DNA of 64,000 nucleotides from Chamaelirium japonicum (GCA_947650365.1 OX393551.1:8283041-8347040), one strand, 5' to 3'; numbered from the stretch's first letter, positions 1 through 13,403 are shown. Numbers and translations: made by a program. The notes: generated by a model not told the origin, from the letters alone.

Positions 1-1200
1 ACTGAGCTGGAAATAAAATGACAAAGAAAACAAACATAATTTATATTTCCAAGAAAATGGAAATCTATGAAATAAGGTCATTCCATTAGCAGTGCTGATA
101 TATATTTGATGAATTTTGCTAAAATTAAATTGTGGAAAAGAATATGCCAAATGGGAAAGCAAAAGTTCATTTTACACATTGTAGTCAAGGAGTCATCTAG
201 GAAATTTTGGGCCAACAGCCCTGGTAGTAGGTCAGGAGGGTCGAACACATACATACATATAATATAATATATATTACATATATACATATGGATATTATTA
301 CTCTTATCACCTAGGCATCGCCTAGCTACGTTGACTACTTTGGTTTCCATCATAAAGATAAAATCAACAAAAGTGTTTACTCATACAACCATCAAAAAAA
401 TCATCATCCATTTCTAACAGATATATACAGATCTTACACGATGGACAGATAGGTCAAAATATCAGTATTCTTCCATAAAATCCAATAACCTTCAAAATTG
501 AACAAATTTTTTCATGCTAATTCAACTAGCAGCAATTAGTTCACTTCCCGATGTACAAGTTTTGTCATTACAAGCGGGAAGCTTCAGATCTTTGTAGACC
601 GCTCACATTCTACCTCCTCAAGTTTAGACAACCTAATAGGCCAATCTAGCTAATCTAATTGAATACAGTCCTAAATTAAAATGTAAACCGTTACTTCTGC
701 ACCTATTTGTTAACAAAGATCACATCTTTAAATACTAACCAACATTCTTCACACTTTATCAAAGATATACAATACTCCATATAGGAGATTGTAATCAATT
801 ATATTGCGAGTGCACTGGGTGAAAACTTTCTCAGATTTCATTCAAAAAAACCAAAGCAAGAGGCGTGAGTACGGTAACCTCTCCATCCAGACTTGTTCAG
901 TCTCATAGTTTGTCAGAAACAAGCTCAAAAATCTAGAGCCATTAGTGACACCTTGCAGGAAACCATATAGCGAATGAATCGGAAAGAAAAATAAATAATA
1001 AGGAACGGGTAAGGATCCGTTTCAATCAACTGCATCTATAGGCAGATAAAGATAACTTTCGGGTGGTTGAATCTTTAACAGCCTGGCTGCAACTTAGCCA
1101 TTTTCCAACCTGGTGGGCAGACATTTAGATCATTTTTAATCATCACAAACAAATTGTAAAATACCCACCCAAAAAAAATCCCAATTTTAATAAAATCATT
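1..1200. other. No gene recognised
   Basis: This is AT-rich DNA. A 91-codon minus-strand reading frame (78-353) has no domain I recognise and looks like chance. I see no repeats with definable ends. Confidence 0.5.
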
Positions 1201-1223
1201 GCAATCATTCAATCGAAACTTGG

Positions 1224-1569
1224 TTGGCAATAAGATCAGATGCAATCATTCAATCCCAAGTAACTAACGGTACTCACATTTCTAAGATAATAGGCATCAA
1301 ATTTATCAAAAACCCATGCAAGAATAATCAAGTTCTTGCCATTGATCAACAAAAGCAAAAAATCTTTTTCATCCGTGATCGGGAGAAAGATCAAACTTAT
1401 GATTTCGGGTTTAAAATTAACGGTTCGAGTAGAATAATCTTGGAAAATTCTTTTTTGATTCAATCCAATTGGATTGATACCAAAGAGATCGAAGATGAGC
1501 ATAACATGGCATTACGATTGATCCGCATAGAACTCTTCGATCATCAAGGAATCAATCAAAAATTAATGT

Positions 1570-1571
<2 letters not shown>
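1224..1571 (+). CDS. Unrecognised 115-codon ORF
   Basis: This single uninterrupted frame encodes 115 residues from ATG to TAA. It is rich in Ile, Lys, Asn and Gln and contains no Cys pair, zinc motif, signal peptide or membrane segment that I can see. The composition (for example the stretch VLAIDQQKQKIFFIRDREK) looks more protein-like than the low-complexity frames around it. It is followed within a few bases by a (GA)n microsatellite. I compared it by memory with plastid ycf1, ycf2, matK, accD, rpoA and rpoB and saw no match. It may be an exon or a fragment of an organellar or viral-like ORF, or it may be chance; no function is assigned. Confidence 0.3.
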
Positions 1572-1572
<1 letters not shown>

Positions 1573-1610
<38 letters not shown>

Positions 1611-1691
1611 CTCACCAATGCAACGAGATACCATCAAACGATCGCTGTCTAGAGAGAGAATCCTTAGGTTGAAGACGATCGCGTTGCTTCG

Positions 1692-1732
<41 letters not shown>
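1573..1732. repeat. Paired GA microsatellites
   Basis: Two pure (GA)n tracts (about 1573-1608 and 1695-1732) flank an 85 bp spacer. Confidence 0.9.
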
Positions 1733-1737
<5 letters not shown>

Positions 1738-3000
1738 TGGAACAGGTTAAGGGGAGGAAGGAGAGGAGATTGTCCCCTCCGAAAAACCATATAAATATAC
1801 TGTTTGATAATGTGAGTTAATTTCCAAGGCACCCCTAATTTAATTTGGAATTACAAATCCAGCACCGTGGATAGCCTCGATGGCATATTTGTAAATAATC
1901 GCTTGGTTTGGACATATCAAAGTTTGTGCAACGAGGGCCGTTCGATGGAGTCGTTGGGTCCGGCCCGGACCCACAACCTCACCTCTGAGGCATATCCGGG
2001 GGCCGGGGTAAGTGGTGCCATCTAGTAATTTTTATATATAGATTTTGTATACGGATAGTTTTATTATTATTATTTTATTTTTGCTAGACCGGCCAAGCGG
2101 TCAGAGGATAAGGCGCTAAAGCAAGGACTTAGAGATCCGAAGATCGAAATGAAGGGGGGCAGTACCTGTTATTTATTAATTTCGTAATCTCGTGCACATG
2201 ACATCAACAGTCAGGATTCAACAACCTTGAGGAAAAGTTTGCTCCACGGTGTCCATGTCGGGAGCCAGAACAAGGAACATCTCCAACATTGGAGAGAGAA
2301 AGTACCGCCAGACAAAGAACCCCTTGGTATAAAGGGGTAATTTTACTCATACAGCAAAAAGTGATGATCTTACCCAACTTTTCTCCTATTTTTCTGTTTT
2401 TTTTGTGTGTGGGGTATGACAAGCATACCCTCCACCCCCAGCACATCCCACCATCCTCATTTCACATAGCGCATCTCCTCCGACCCTCTATACCACGTGA
2501 CCTCCTACACCTTACCTCTGTTGTTGGCACGTCTGTTGCTAGACCTTCGTCGTCGGCACCTCTACTGAGTAGCATTTTCCCTCTATTTCCACCTTCCCAT
2601 CGCTCCGGGGTCCGCCACCTTCGACACCCACCTCTAACAACAACACCTCCACTGCCTTCGACATCATGTTTCCTCCTCGTCCCCTTTCCTTCCTTCCACT
2701 CTCCTTCTCTTCCCCCTCCTCTTGTTCCCCCTTCTTCCTCATTGCCATAGCAAACATACTTTATTCACCTGTATCATCCCGAATATTATGAACTCCATTT
2801 GGCCGATACTGCCGAATATTCTAAAATCCATTGAGCAAGATCGTATGGTTCGACAGTCTCCCACCAAGTAAAGTTCAGAATAAACGATAGAATCCTACCA
2901 TATTGAGTTTGAAATATACGGCAGGATATTACAGAATGAAATATTGTATTCATTGTTAATGGGAAAGGAGGGGATTGAAAGGGGAGGAATGAGAGGGGAA
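1733..3000. other. No gene recognised
   Basis: A Pro/Ser-rich frame at 2289-2750 lies in CT-rich DNA and has no domain. It is probably non-coding. Confidence 0.5.
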
Positions 3001-4560
3001 TGCCACGCCCCAAAAATCCAACGACTAGATCTAACCGTGAACCCTTGAGGTGTGAGGAAGAAACAACTTGATACCATATATTTCCATTTCATAAGAATAA
3101 AAAATATAGCCTTTTATACAATTCAACTAGGCGATGACATAGCCATTTTAAAAAAAAAAGACGTGCAAAATACATAAAGAGAATATGCCTCGGAGCTCCT
3201 TGCTCCTTAAGCTTAGGTTTGCCATCTCTAGTGTAGAAAGACCTATACAGGGGATCTCCGACTTCTATAGGGTCAGCAACTTCATGAGTATCCTCCAGCC
3301 ATATAGCGTTAGTCAATGCAACAAGGTCACCTGCAGGGGGTGAGCTTCAATTCCTTTCATTAGTTTAGTAGGTTCATGATACACAGATTTCGAGCTAAAT
3401 ATCATGCAAAAAAATTATATATAAACATAAATGTTATTAAAGGTGGAACTATTGACCATCTATGGTTACTCTTAGGCCCAAACCCGGGGCAATAACATAA
3501 CTTAGGATTTTCTCTTTTTGGCCTCGGCCAGGGACAACTCCACACCCAAGATATTCTCTTTTGGATCACACCTAAGGACAACCCCACACCCAGGGATACC
3601 TTTTAGGCCATAAACACGGCAAGTCCCACACCCAGGGATATCTTTTAGACCATAGTTTGGGCTAGCCCCACACCCTTTAGCTAGTTAAGCTTTTCACTTT
3701 TATAGCACAAGAATAATTATGTTTAAATAATAATTATAAGACAAAATAATTAGAATTTAATGATCAAATAGGCTACCTGTTAGGTGAAGTGATGGTGTGA
3801 ATCCCGGTGTGAGAATTTTTGGGTAACTCCATAAAATAAATTAGGGTATAAGTGTGTGGCCAAAATTCTAAATACTTCATTTTATTTAAATTCTTCACAG
3901 GACGGTAGGTCATACTACTACGAGCACGTGATCGCAAACGGAACTCAATATGAGTATGTTTGTTTAAGATATGGCCAAAAAGGCACATGTATGTTTAGTT
4001 TAAGGGTTCTGGTGGTCTTTAGTGGAATTATGGGTTGCCTCTAGTAAATGTGTTCTATTTAGAATTCAGGGTTTGCTCTAAAACTGACTGAATCCTATCT
4101 TAATTGACTCAACCATATTTACTAGATTGAGTCCAATTGAGATCATATGGCTTTAGACCTAATGGGCTCGGCCCAAATAAGTTAAGCTTGATAGTATTTG
4201 GGCTCGGCCCGATACTATTCAACTAACTTTGACCTACTGAGTATTGGGCTGGCCCGAATTATCAAAATGTGTTTGACCCGAATTGATTTAACCCAATCCA
4301 TTTGGGTTGGAACCACTTGACTCGACCTAACCATGTTAACTTGGCTAATCAGATAGGGTAAGGTGCCTAATTGTTTTCGGGTATGGCACATAGTGATGGT
4401 CGACAGCGGCAGTTTGCGATGGTCCAGTGGTGGTCTGACGACGGTGGTGGTTAATGACCGACGGTGATCAGGTAGCTGGCTACTTGCGATGTTAGTCGGG
4501 TGGGGTGGTAAGGTGGCTGAGGTAGGTCTCCCTCTTTCTTGGGATTTGTGAAGAATGGTG
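3001..4560. mobile_element. Degenerate LTR-like remnant
   Basis: The segment starts TGCCACGCCCCAAAAATC and continues to a GGTGTGAGG motif. This resembles the start of the well-delimited solo LTR at 40998 (TGTCACGCCCCAGAAATC ... GGTGTGA). Short phrases such as CCACACCCAGGGATA recur within it. No coding region, TSD or 3' end can be defined, so the right border is a guess. Confidence 0.35.
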
Positions 4561-5958
4561 GGCGATGGGACCCATATATATAGTAGTTTTTACCATCCCA
4601 AAGGTTGGGAGTTTATTTACATAAATCCAATTGTTAATAGTCATTAACAATTTACATATGAGAATAAGAAGGGTCTATCTTCTGCTATAAAGGAGAATCT
4701 CTTGGGTTTTTCAATTATAAAGCCCCTCCAGCTTCTTTGGTATTTTATATTAATTGTTGTATAGTCATTTTAGCAAGGAGTTGGTGGTTTGATGGTTAAG
4801 TAGAATGATATTTATCTGGGGGATCAAGGTTCAAATCTTATCTTTAGTAATTTTCATCTTTTATTTTTTTTTTTCACTCAACAAAGTTGAAAGATACCAA
4901 AATTATATATGAAATCATACGATTCAGCAAGCTATACATAATAGTCATCTTGGGTTTCTGATTTGATCACTTTATAATGTGATTTTGATAGTTAGAAATG
5001 AATTTAAAACTAATAAATTTTTTTATCCCGGGGTATTGAGAGAGAGAGAGAGAGGGAGAGAAAGAGAGCGGGGGGGGGGGGGGGGGGGGGGGGGGCGGGG
5101 GGGGTTGGCAGTGATGTGTTGGCGAGGAGGTGATAGGGTATGGAGGGTTAAAGGGGATAGGATATGGAAAGGGGAGGATGGGGTAGGTTGAAAATGAAGA
5201 ATGAGTTATGGGATAGTAGGGGCATTCTTGTAATTAAAAAAATCTCACATGAGAAACGGGGTATGTTCATTGAGTTTGGTTGTGAATAAAAACTATCTTG
5301 AATAAACCTCCCTACCAGATGTAGCCAATCAAGGTATTATGAGTTTCATTAGTCCTCCCCCTCCGTCCAAGCTTGGCCCCCTCCATCCCTATGGTTTGCT
5401 CGGTTGATAAGAGATGTTTCTGGAGGGGGTAATGTTGTTTGGATTTCAAAGAGACAGGGAAGGGAGAAATAGCATAAAAAATAAGAGTTCATCGAGAATT
5501 TTGAGGTGTCGCAAATTTGGGAGGAAGTGATCTCAATTGCTTCAACAATCGTCATGATCAAGATTGTTTTATTCCAGTCATATAACCGATAAGATTTTTT
5601 AATGTAACCTTTTTGTGAATGGATGATTTTTCTTGCCCAACAAAGATTAGGCATGAGCAACAATCAGATGTGCATGAGACTCCTTAAAATTTTCACCTTT
5701 TTTCATGCCTCAACACGTGTTCCGACAAACAAATGTGGTAGCACATCTGATTGTTGATCACACCCTTCTACGGGATATGGATTTCGCAGCCTGGTTTTTC
5801 CCATAGTTCATCGATCGTTTAGTCTATCAATAAGGATGCTAGAGGTTCCTATACTAAGGAAGAGTCATCTTCTATTTCTTCAAACCAATAGTTTGGTCCC
5901 TATAATCAATATTTTCTTTGGGGCACGGGCCTCCATGAATAGAACTTCCTTGGTTTCT

Positions 5959-5960
<2 letters not shown>
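4561..5960. other. No gene recognised
   Basis: AT-rich DNA. At 5038-5105 a GA tract runs into a G homopolymer interrupted by a single C. Nothing else is assignable. Confidence 0.5.

Positions 5961-6039
<79 letters not shown>
5961..6039. repeat. (AT)n microsatellite, about 79 bp
   Basis: Pure AT dinucleotide tract. The reading frames across it (Tyr-Ile repeats) are artefacts. Confidence 0.98.
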
Positions 6040-6041
<2 letters not shown>

Positions 6042-6729
6042 AATTAAGAATAGGTGGTTACGGTTCTTGAACAATGAAATGTAGTATGATGGAGTCCGAG
6101 GTGGAGCCATTTGGTTGGAAATATTAACTTCAGCCCAGTGCTTTAAAAAACTCACTCGACTCGATCGAACAGACTCCGAAAACCCAATCCGAAACATCAG
6201 ATATGGGTACAAATTTTATATCCAAAACATGGTTTGGGTATAGGTATAAAAACTCTACCCGATTAACTTTCAGATATGGATATTGATACCTCAATACCCA
6301 TACCCAAAACCCGATTGCCCGTCTAACTTGTGTGTACTATTTAATATAGTTCACTTCAAACTCATTGTCATATACCCAAAATCTAACCGAACTCATATCC
6401 CTACCCAAACATGTACTGCACTAAAACCACTGTAATAAGAAACCCAAAAAAACTTCTTTACAATGCATTATGATACCTGTAAGAAATTCCCTAACAATAC
6501 CCAGAATTTTTTTGGAGCTGATAGCAATCTGTCCTTTTTAACTGTTTCATTTTAGGATAGGTTTTGACAACCTTTCCTTTTAAGTCTATGTCCATGTTTC
6601 ACCGTTTCAATTACAAGGACGTAATTAATTGCTAAAAGACTAAAATGTTAAGAACAACTTACTGAATTTACTAAATTGCCACAACCTAAAAAACCGCATC
6701 CGATCCTTACGAAACGTCCAATTTCGAAA

Positions 6730-7920
6730 ACGATAGCGCGATCACTATATTTGCTACAATGTTTTTACTGTAACAGCTAGAGTTGAATCACTGTATCAGC
6801 TATAATGATTTTTGTCATGACAGCTAAAAACAACTTTACTATAATTGAATCAACGTAGCAATGGTAGTCAATTTTATACAAATAATATTTATTTTTTTAA
6901 AAAAAATCACTGAAATGTTGAATATAATTTTATATAATTAAGTGATTTCATTGTAGTATAACAGTGATTTCACTATAGCTGCTATATTTATTCAAAATGA
7001 TACTCAATTATAAAAAAATGATATTCAATTCCCTACACTGAAATCACTATAGTATTGAGTATAATTTTCATATAATTGACTATCAGTTTAAATGGTACTC
7101 ACCTATAGGTACTCAAAATCTCTATAGTTGTTTTAAATGATATTCAAATATACAAAAAAATACTTAATTAAATTGAATATTATTTGCATAAAATTGAGTA
7201 TCATTACTGCTAGGGGTGCAACTTGGGTCAGGTAAAACCGAAAAAACCGACCCAACCCGACCTAAATGGGTCAAGTTGGTTCGGGTAATTTGACTAAATG
7301 GGTTGGTTCGAATTTATTTTGTTGACTCGACTAAATATGGGTTGGTTCCGTGTTAGAGCTTGGGTAGACCCAACCCAACCCAAGAACCGAACTCATACAT
7401 ATTAGGCCAGATGTATATGTCACGGGTTTGGACTTTTGGGCTACATCACATTAGCACCAAAGTAAACGTTAGTTGTTTGTTAACGTTGAACCAACTACCA
7501 AGAGTACTGAACGGGTAGCTAAAGCTTAAAGCCCATTATGGACCTCCGGCTTGGTAGTAAATAGCCAATGACCATTATTTTTTTAGACCAACTACAAACC
7601 CGACAGTGTGGGTTGGGTTGGTTCGGGTCTATGCCCAAGTCGGGTTGGTTTGGGTTTCAATATGGTAGAACAAAACTAGTTTGGTTCGGTTTCGGGTTAG
7701 CTCAAACCCAAACCAACTCAATTCAAGTTGCACCCCTAATTGCTACAATGATTTTACTGTAGGAAGTCTATAAGTAACCACGACAAATATCATTGTAACA
7801 GCTATAATAGTTGTAATTGATATTCAAATAAACAAAATAATTTAACTATATGAAAGTTTTTTTAGATGTCACGGCGAAAATCACTATAGCAGCTACAGTG
7901 AAATCACTGTAGCAACCCGG
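6730..7920. repeat. Diffuse CACTGTAGC/GCTACAGTG repeat region
   Basis: Motifs of the form GCTACAATG, ACTGTAACAGCT and GCTACAGTGAAATCACTG recur in both orientations on both sides of the hAT MITE at 7211-7738. This suggests an older palindromic element interrupted by the MITE. I cannot fix its ends. Confidence 0.35.
7211..7738. mobile_element. hAT-type MITE (TIR TAGGGGTGCAACTTG)
   Basis: The terminal inverted repeats are TAGGGGTGCAACTTG and CAAGTTGCACCCCTA. They are flanked by an imperfect 8 bp duplication (ATTACTGC left, ATTGCTAC right, six of eight matching). The interior is made of GGGTTGG/CCAACCC repeats and has no transposase. Eight-base TSDs and TAGGG-type ends are typical of hAT elements. 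It belongs to the same family as 23061-23478 and 39469-39913, and is the oldest of the three by TSD decay. Confidence 0.8.
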
Positions 7921-8373
7921 GTCAGTATTCTCGTCAAAACAACCCGTGCCACTATTCTCGTGAAAAAAAAATATATTTCTAAATCATATATTGTTAATTA
8001 ATGTAGGAAGATCCCCATGGTATTTAAAAAAAACGTGTCATCAAAAGCGGTTGGCAAAAGGCCAATTTCGTACAAAACCATGGGAGATGATCATTCTTAA
8101 AAACTACTTTGATTTCGTGGACCTAGTCTTAGATGAAATCATTAGTTGTCATGCATCTTTTCTTGATGTTATCAACAGGACTTGCACTTAATTTTTTCAA
8201 TTTTTTTTTCTCAAGTAGTTGCATATAAGATGGAGAAAAATAAATAACATTATCCCAATTCACATCCGAAGCCCGAGCCAAAACTCAAAACCCAATTAGG
8301 TATGGATCAGGTTTGGACCCTCTTCTACCCGAATGGGCCGGTATGGGTTGGGTAAGGACCTTACCATACTTGA

Positions 8374-8404
<31 letters not shown>

Positions 8405-9089
8405 GGGTTGTAATACCCGTTAGTCCTGAGTTTATTTTTGCTAAGGGCACTCTTGTAATTTATAAGATGACGATGGAACAATAATATTTGGTGCATGGGC
8501 GTGGGTGGGTGCGCATGTATAAGTGTAGTGAAGGGGAGACACGTTACTATTAACTAACTAATATTATTGTTATAGCAACAAGTCGATTGGACTCGATTAA
8601 GGCCATGCGCGGGTGAATCGCACCGCGACACGGATTCAAGTGCGAATCACACATGGTAGCAATTGAGAGATAGGAGCCCCAAATCAAACCAGTTTAATCG
8701 GATCCTATCTTGCAGATCCAATGACTTGACCCCACCCCAAGATCCCAACGAATTTGGGCCAACCAACTCCCAAGTCCCTTTACATTCTAACCCATTGGGT
8801 TAAACTCTAGCCCACAAACCCAACCCAGATCCAATCAAATCTTTAAGATCTGATCACAACCACCCAGCTTCTCCCACTCCAACCCATTTTCCCCATCCTT
8901 TTTTATCCCCACCGTCCAATCGTAATCGGATGAGAACCAAAATCCCCAAATCCCTCTCAAAATCACCATCCCTATCTCCTCACTCCCGAAACTCTCTCTT
9001 TATCCCTTCAGCCACAGTCCCTCCTCCTTCCTTCCACACGTGTGAGGACATAGATCAAGTCTTGTCAGATCTCCAACTTCATGTACATA
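7739..9089. other. No gene recognised; (GGGTAT)n
   Basis: It contains a short GGGTAT hexanucleotide array near 8377-8403 and a CT-rich stretch before 9060. No coding sequence is recognised. Confidence 0.5.
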
Positions 9090-9384
9090 CTAGTAAGAAA
9101 CCCGGGTAATGCCCGGATGAACTTGATGCACACCATTTAGCAAAGACAACATCACAACTGTCCGAAGAAGTGTGGAATCTTAAGTGATTACAATTCACTC
9201 ATCCAGGTGTGATTCACTTGTTAGAGAGAGAAAAAGATATTACTAATGATTTTTCTAATTAACATCAGCTGATCATTAAATACAATTGCATGGGGTATTT
9301 TTTATCTTTATATTAGGTTCTTAATGGGATTTATGAGGGAGAGCCGTGTTCACACACAAGAGAAGGATTTTGGCTCTTCAATAG
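9090..9384 (-). mobile_element. Truncated short Helitron
   Basis: Read on the minus strand, this ends with a GC hairpin of the CCCGGGTAATGCCCGG type a few bases before CTAG (top-strand CTAGTAAGAAACCCGGG). It matches the units of the array at 16858-18593, most closely the longer variant at 18027. The 5' end of the Helitron (right side) is missing; a foldback MITE begins there. Confidence 0.7.
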
Positions 9385-9537
9385 TATTTTGTTAAATACT
9401 TTGCCAACCTAATATGGTACGATATAGTTCGTTGCACCCAGCCCGATCGGTGAATTGCACTCAGCCCCAACTTGCAGGAAACAAACAACTATGATCTAGT
9501 GCCACGTTAGGTTGGCAAAGCATTTAACAAAATAGCA
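9384..9537. mobile_element. Foldback MITE, copy 1
   Basis: Arms of about 32 bp (ATTTTGTTAAAT, one base, CTTTGCCAACCTAA) pair with TTAGGTTGGCAAAG, one base, ATTTAACAAAAT. The loop reads GTTGCACCCAGCCCGATCGG. Diverged copies lie at 11570, 12186 and 50535. There is no coding capacity. Confidence 0.75.
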
Positions 9538-9719
9538 ATGTGTTCTAATAAAAAATGCAATGTCGGATGTGTCCCCATGCCCTCTTAGGCCAATTGATAA
9601 GAGCACCACCAACTCCGCTACTGGTGTCATAGATCCCATACACCCCACCGCCGCTAGTCCTTTGCTATCTAGTTTAATGTAGTATTGTATTGTCTTTTTT
9701 CTCTCCTGGTTTTGGTATT

Positions 9720-9961
9720 ACCAATGTCCATGATATTGAAACGTACAAACCTTGGGTTTTGGATCACAATTAAAAAATTTGCTCAATAGTTTTAGGCATA
9801 TTTGGTTTCGGATCTATATGGGATAGATCAGAACCAAAACATGTTGCCTTCGGTGATCCTAACCTCTTTAGTAATAAAGAGTGATGAGGTTTCATGCCAG
9901 CTCTTGGATCCTTTCTCCCTAGCTGTGCGGTCGTACCAGTCCTCTCTTCAGTCACGCTCAT
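9720..9961 (-). repeat. Diverged retroposon-like repeat, copy 1
   Basis: It is similar to 18650-18895 (shared phrases TTGGATCACAAT and GTTGCCTTCGGTGATCCTAAC). It lacks the clear terminal tail seen in that copy. Confidence 0.45.
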
Positions 9962-11320
9962 GCTAATTCTTTGATTCTCTCTCCACGGTCGTGCAATAGT
10001 GCCGGTCCTCAGAGCATTTCTATCCGATTACACTCGTGACAATTCTCTAATTCTCTCTCCTCGGTTGCGCAGTCGCACATGTCCTCATATATTCTCTCTC
10101 TGGTCACGCTCATGTCAACTCTTGGATCTTCTCTCCCCGTTCACGCTCGCGCGCGGCTCTTGGATCTGTCTCCCTGGTAGCGTGGGTTCTCAGATCTTCT
10201 CTTTTCGGTCACGCTAGCGCTGATTCTTGGATCCTCTCTCTCTCCCTTGCCGCGCGACCCTATCAGAGATACGACTCTTTCCTCTCTTCTTTGTCTATTA
10301 TGATCGAGATCTCCCAGGAGGTTCCGAGTGATTGCTCCAATAGAGTTCTTGCCTCCTTCGGGGTCTCACATGTTCAATTCTCTCTCGGTCGGTCTCTCTT
10401 AAAGCCTCCTCCATTGCCTGCTTCCTTCACCGTCGGTTTTCTCGGCTCTAATCCTCAGCAACCTTTGTCTGTTCCCCGATTGAACTGCTTGCAAGTTGGT
10501 GGGTTCCCCCAATCGGGTTCCCAGTACAAGCTTGCAGGTCAGCTTGTCCCTTGTGCTTTCCTCATTGGTAAACTTTTATATGTAAAATCCCACTTTGACT
10601 TTGCAGGGGATATTGGATTTTTTTTTGTTTTTGTTTTATAGACAAATTGATGCTGGTTTATACCTTACATCAGTTTTGGGAGAGGATTGTTAGATGTATT
10701 TCTCCTTTATTTTTATTTGATATTCTCACCCGTGGGTGACCACATCATTTGTAGGTTATATATAATGCTGGCCATAGTACCTTAGTACAATTGAGCCTAA
10801 TAATTCAAAAGAGGAACCTAATAATTCTCCCCATATAACAGTTACAAACTATTACTTATCCAAAAGAGGAACTTAATAATTCATGGCTAGTCTTATAGCC
10901 AATGGGGGTGTAGACAAGGGGAGGTGAGTTGACTAAAACGAAACATTCTCCTATTCGTGTGAGGTTAGCAATGACAACAGAGCAAGAGTTGTACCACAAA
11001 AAAAAAAATCCAAAGAAATTATCTTTTTAGAGAGATAATTAGAAACGGAAATGCAATTATCTTTCCGTTCTCTCATCTCTCCCTTTTAAGTTAGGAACCT
11101 AGCTACCACCACTTAAAAAATCTAAATATATGTCAATCAATATTTTTTTCTTAAAATAACTGAAACTAGAAAGATCCATAAAATCATGGAATTAGTATCT
11201 ACTATATCACCAACCCAAGAGGAGAGAGAAAAACATAATTTAAAATTTTATAAATTTATTTATTTTTGCTAAAATAGAAAATCTCTCTCGCACACACGCG
11301 CGCACACACACACATTGGGT
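9962..11320. other. Degenerate CT-rich repeats; no gene
   Basis: From 9962 to about 10260, loose repeats of roughly 60 bp alternate CTCTCTCCxCGGTCG and CTTGGATC phrases. A 116-codon frame at 10291-10641 ends in Phe-rich low complexity and shows no domain. The rest is AT-rich with no assignable feature. Confidence 0.45.
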
Positions 11321-11569
11321 TTTTATGCATCGCAGAGGCCCTCTACTACCTTCTAAGGAAGAGAGGATATCTTGAATATTATTGTTGCCCCCTCCCTCGC
11401 AGCCTAACATTCTCAAGGCTCCACTGTGTTGGACTTGGTCGCACGTGCTATAGGGGTCCCTAAAACATTGCGTTGTAGGGCGTTACCATCAAAAACAAAA
11501 AATATTTAAAAGAATGTTATTTGCATCCCACTAATCGATAAGGACACCCAACTTAACATTAAAAAAAAA

Positions 11570-11706
11570 AAGCTATCATGCAGCCTGCTTTGCCAACTTA
11601 ATGAGGTACGATTATAGTCGTTCGTTGCACCCAACCCGATAGATGAATTGCACTCGGCAAACAAACCGCTATGGTCAGGCCACATTTGGTTGGTAAGATA
11701 GCAATG
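11570..11706. mobile_element. Foldback MITE, copy 2 (decayed)
   Basis: The arms GCTTTGCCAACTTAATGAGG and CCACATTTGGTTGGTAAG enclose the same loop as copy 1, with more mismatches. Confidence 0.6.
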
Positions 11707-12185
11707 TGTTCTAATAAAAAATGTGATGGTGGATGTGTCCCCGAGCCCTCCCTAGCCAATTGATATGGGCACCACCAGCATCATCATTGGTGCTGCGGGT
11801 CCCAAAATCCCACCATCGCTAAGGCTGTTAATGGGCTTGGGCTATCCTGAGGTCTATCGGGTTTGGCCCGATTTGGAAAGAGTTAGCTTGGGCTTTGGAC
11901 CGGGCCGGGCTCGAACATTCAAGTCCCACTGTTTTTTTTTTTTCTAAAATAGAAATATCCCTCTCTCTCTTTCATACACACACACACAGGGTTTTCCCCC
12001 TCCCTCACAGCCTAACTTTCTGAAAGTGCTAGCTCCACTGTGTTGGACTTGGTCGCACGTGCTGATAGGGTTCCCTACAGCACTACGTTGTAGGGTCATT
12101 CCCATCAAAAAAATTCTTACAAAAAGGAATGTTCTTATTTGCACCCCCGCCAATTGATAAGGGCACATAACATAATATAAAGAAA

Positions 12186-12343
12186 AAGCTATTTTGCAAC
12201 TCACTTTGCCTACCTAATGTGGTAAGATTATAATCGTTAATTGCACCCAGCGGCCAGTGATTTACACTCAGTCCCAACTTGCAGGCAAACGGATCGCTAT
12301 AATCGGGTGCCACATTAGGATGGCAAAGAAAAGTTGGCAAATT
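12186..12343. mobile_element. Foldback MITE, copy 3
   Basis: The arms CTTTGCCTACCTAATGTGG and CCACATTAGGATGGCAAAG enclose the family loop. It is nearly identical to copy 4 at 50535, together with its flanks. Confidence 0.7.
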
Positions 12344-12425
12344 GATAAAGGCACCGTCAGCTCCGCCATCAATGTTGTGGGTCCCATACATCCCACCGCA
12401 GTCGATCCCTTGCTATATAGTTTAA

Positions 12426-12719
12426 CTAGTAAGAAACCCGGGCAATGCCTGAATGTTCTTGATGCATGCCATATGGCAAAGACGACATCACAACTGTTCA
12501 AAGAAGTGTGAAATCTGATGTGAGTATGATTCACTTGTTAGAGAGAGAGATTAACATCAAATTACCATTAAATGTCATTGAATGAAAATTTATCATCTTT
12601 ATGGTTGGTTTTTATATGAATTTAAAAGAGAGCCGTGTTCACACATAGAAAAAAATTTCTAACTCTTTAAAAGACGTACACGTGTCACAACACGAGAGAG
12701 AGGCTTCCATTTTAGTATA
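12426..12719 (-). mobile_element. Short non-autonomous Helitron unit
   Basis: Top-strand CTAGTAAGAAACCCGGGCAATG marks the Helitron 3' end (hairpin plus CTAG on the minus strand). The right side ends in CCATTTTAGTATAT, the 5' end. It is one repeat unit of the family arrayed at 16858-18593 and was separated from that array by the insertion of the 4.1 kb Helitron immediately to the right. Confidence 0.75.
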
Positions 12720-12968
12720 TCTATATAATAAGCTACAGTTTTGTGGGGGGTACAAACAACGATTGTGATCGTCACTCTCTAAACTATTCTCAACTATACG
12801 ATCCCGCGAATCCAATCCACTCTAATTGTTGATCACCCCTACCCTCATCCGTGCCCCTTTATTCATCCCACTGATCGCGCCCCCTCACCAGCCAAACCCT
12901 AACCCCTCTCCCACTCCATCCCTTTCTCTCTCGATCCCCCTCAGTCTCAACACGGTCCCTTTTCTCTC

Positions 12969-12972
<4 letters not shown>

Positions 12973-13049
<77 letters not shown>
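12973..13049. repeat. (CT)n microsatellite
   Basis: About 38 CT units inside the Helitron. A second tract of about 38 bp lies at 13363-13400. The Ser/Leu-rich frames through them (12826-13416, 13119-13703) are not convincing genes. Confidence 0.95.
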
Positions 13050-13051
<2 letters not shown>

Positions 13052-13360
13052 CGGAACATCCCTCCCCCATTCTGATCTCCACCCACGGATCAAGGTTAGG
13101 GAGTCCGGGGTCGACTTCATGTGTTGCCGAATCGTGGCCGGTGAAGGCGAGGCTGCTTCAGGAGTCCTCCTCCGCCTCCGTCTCCTTTCGACTGCTTCAG
13201 GTGGCCTCCTTTACCTCCGCCGGGCTGAGATCGTGCCCCTCCGCCTCCATCCGACCGCTTCAGGAGGCCTTCTCTGGCTTCGTCACCACCGGGCTGAGAT
13301 CGGGCCCTTCCTCCTATGCCTCCGACTCCGCTGGCTACGACCAACACCCACACCCCCTCA

Positions 13361-13403
<43 letters not shown>

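Noticed and set aside
1224-1571. Plastid origin for the 115-codon ORF
   Set aside because: AT-rich and Ile/Lys/Asn-rich like plastid genes, but no match to any plastid protein I could recall.
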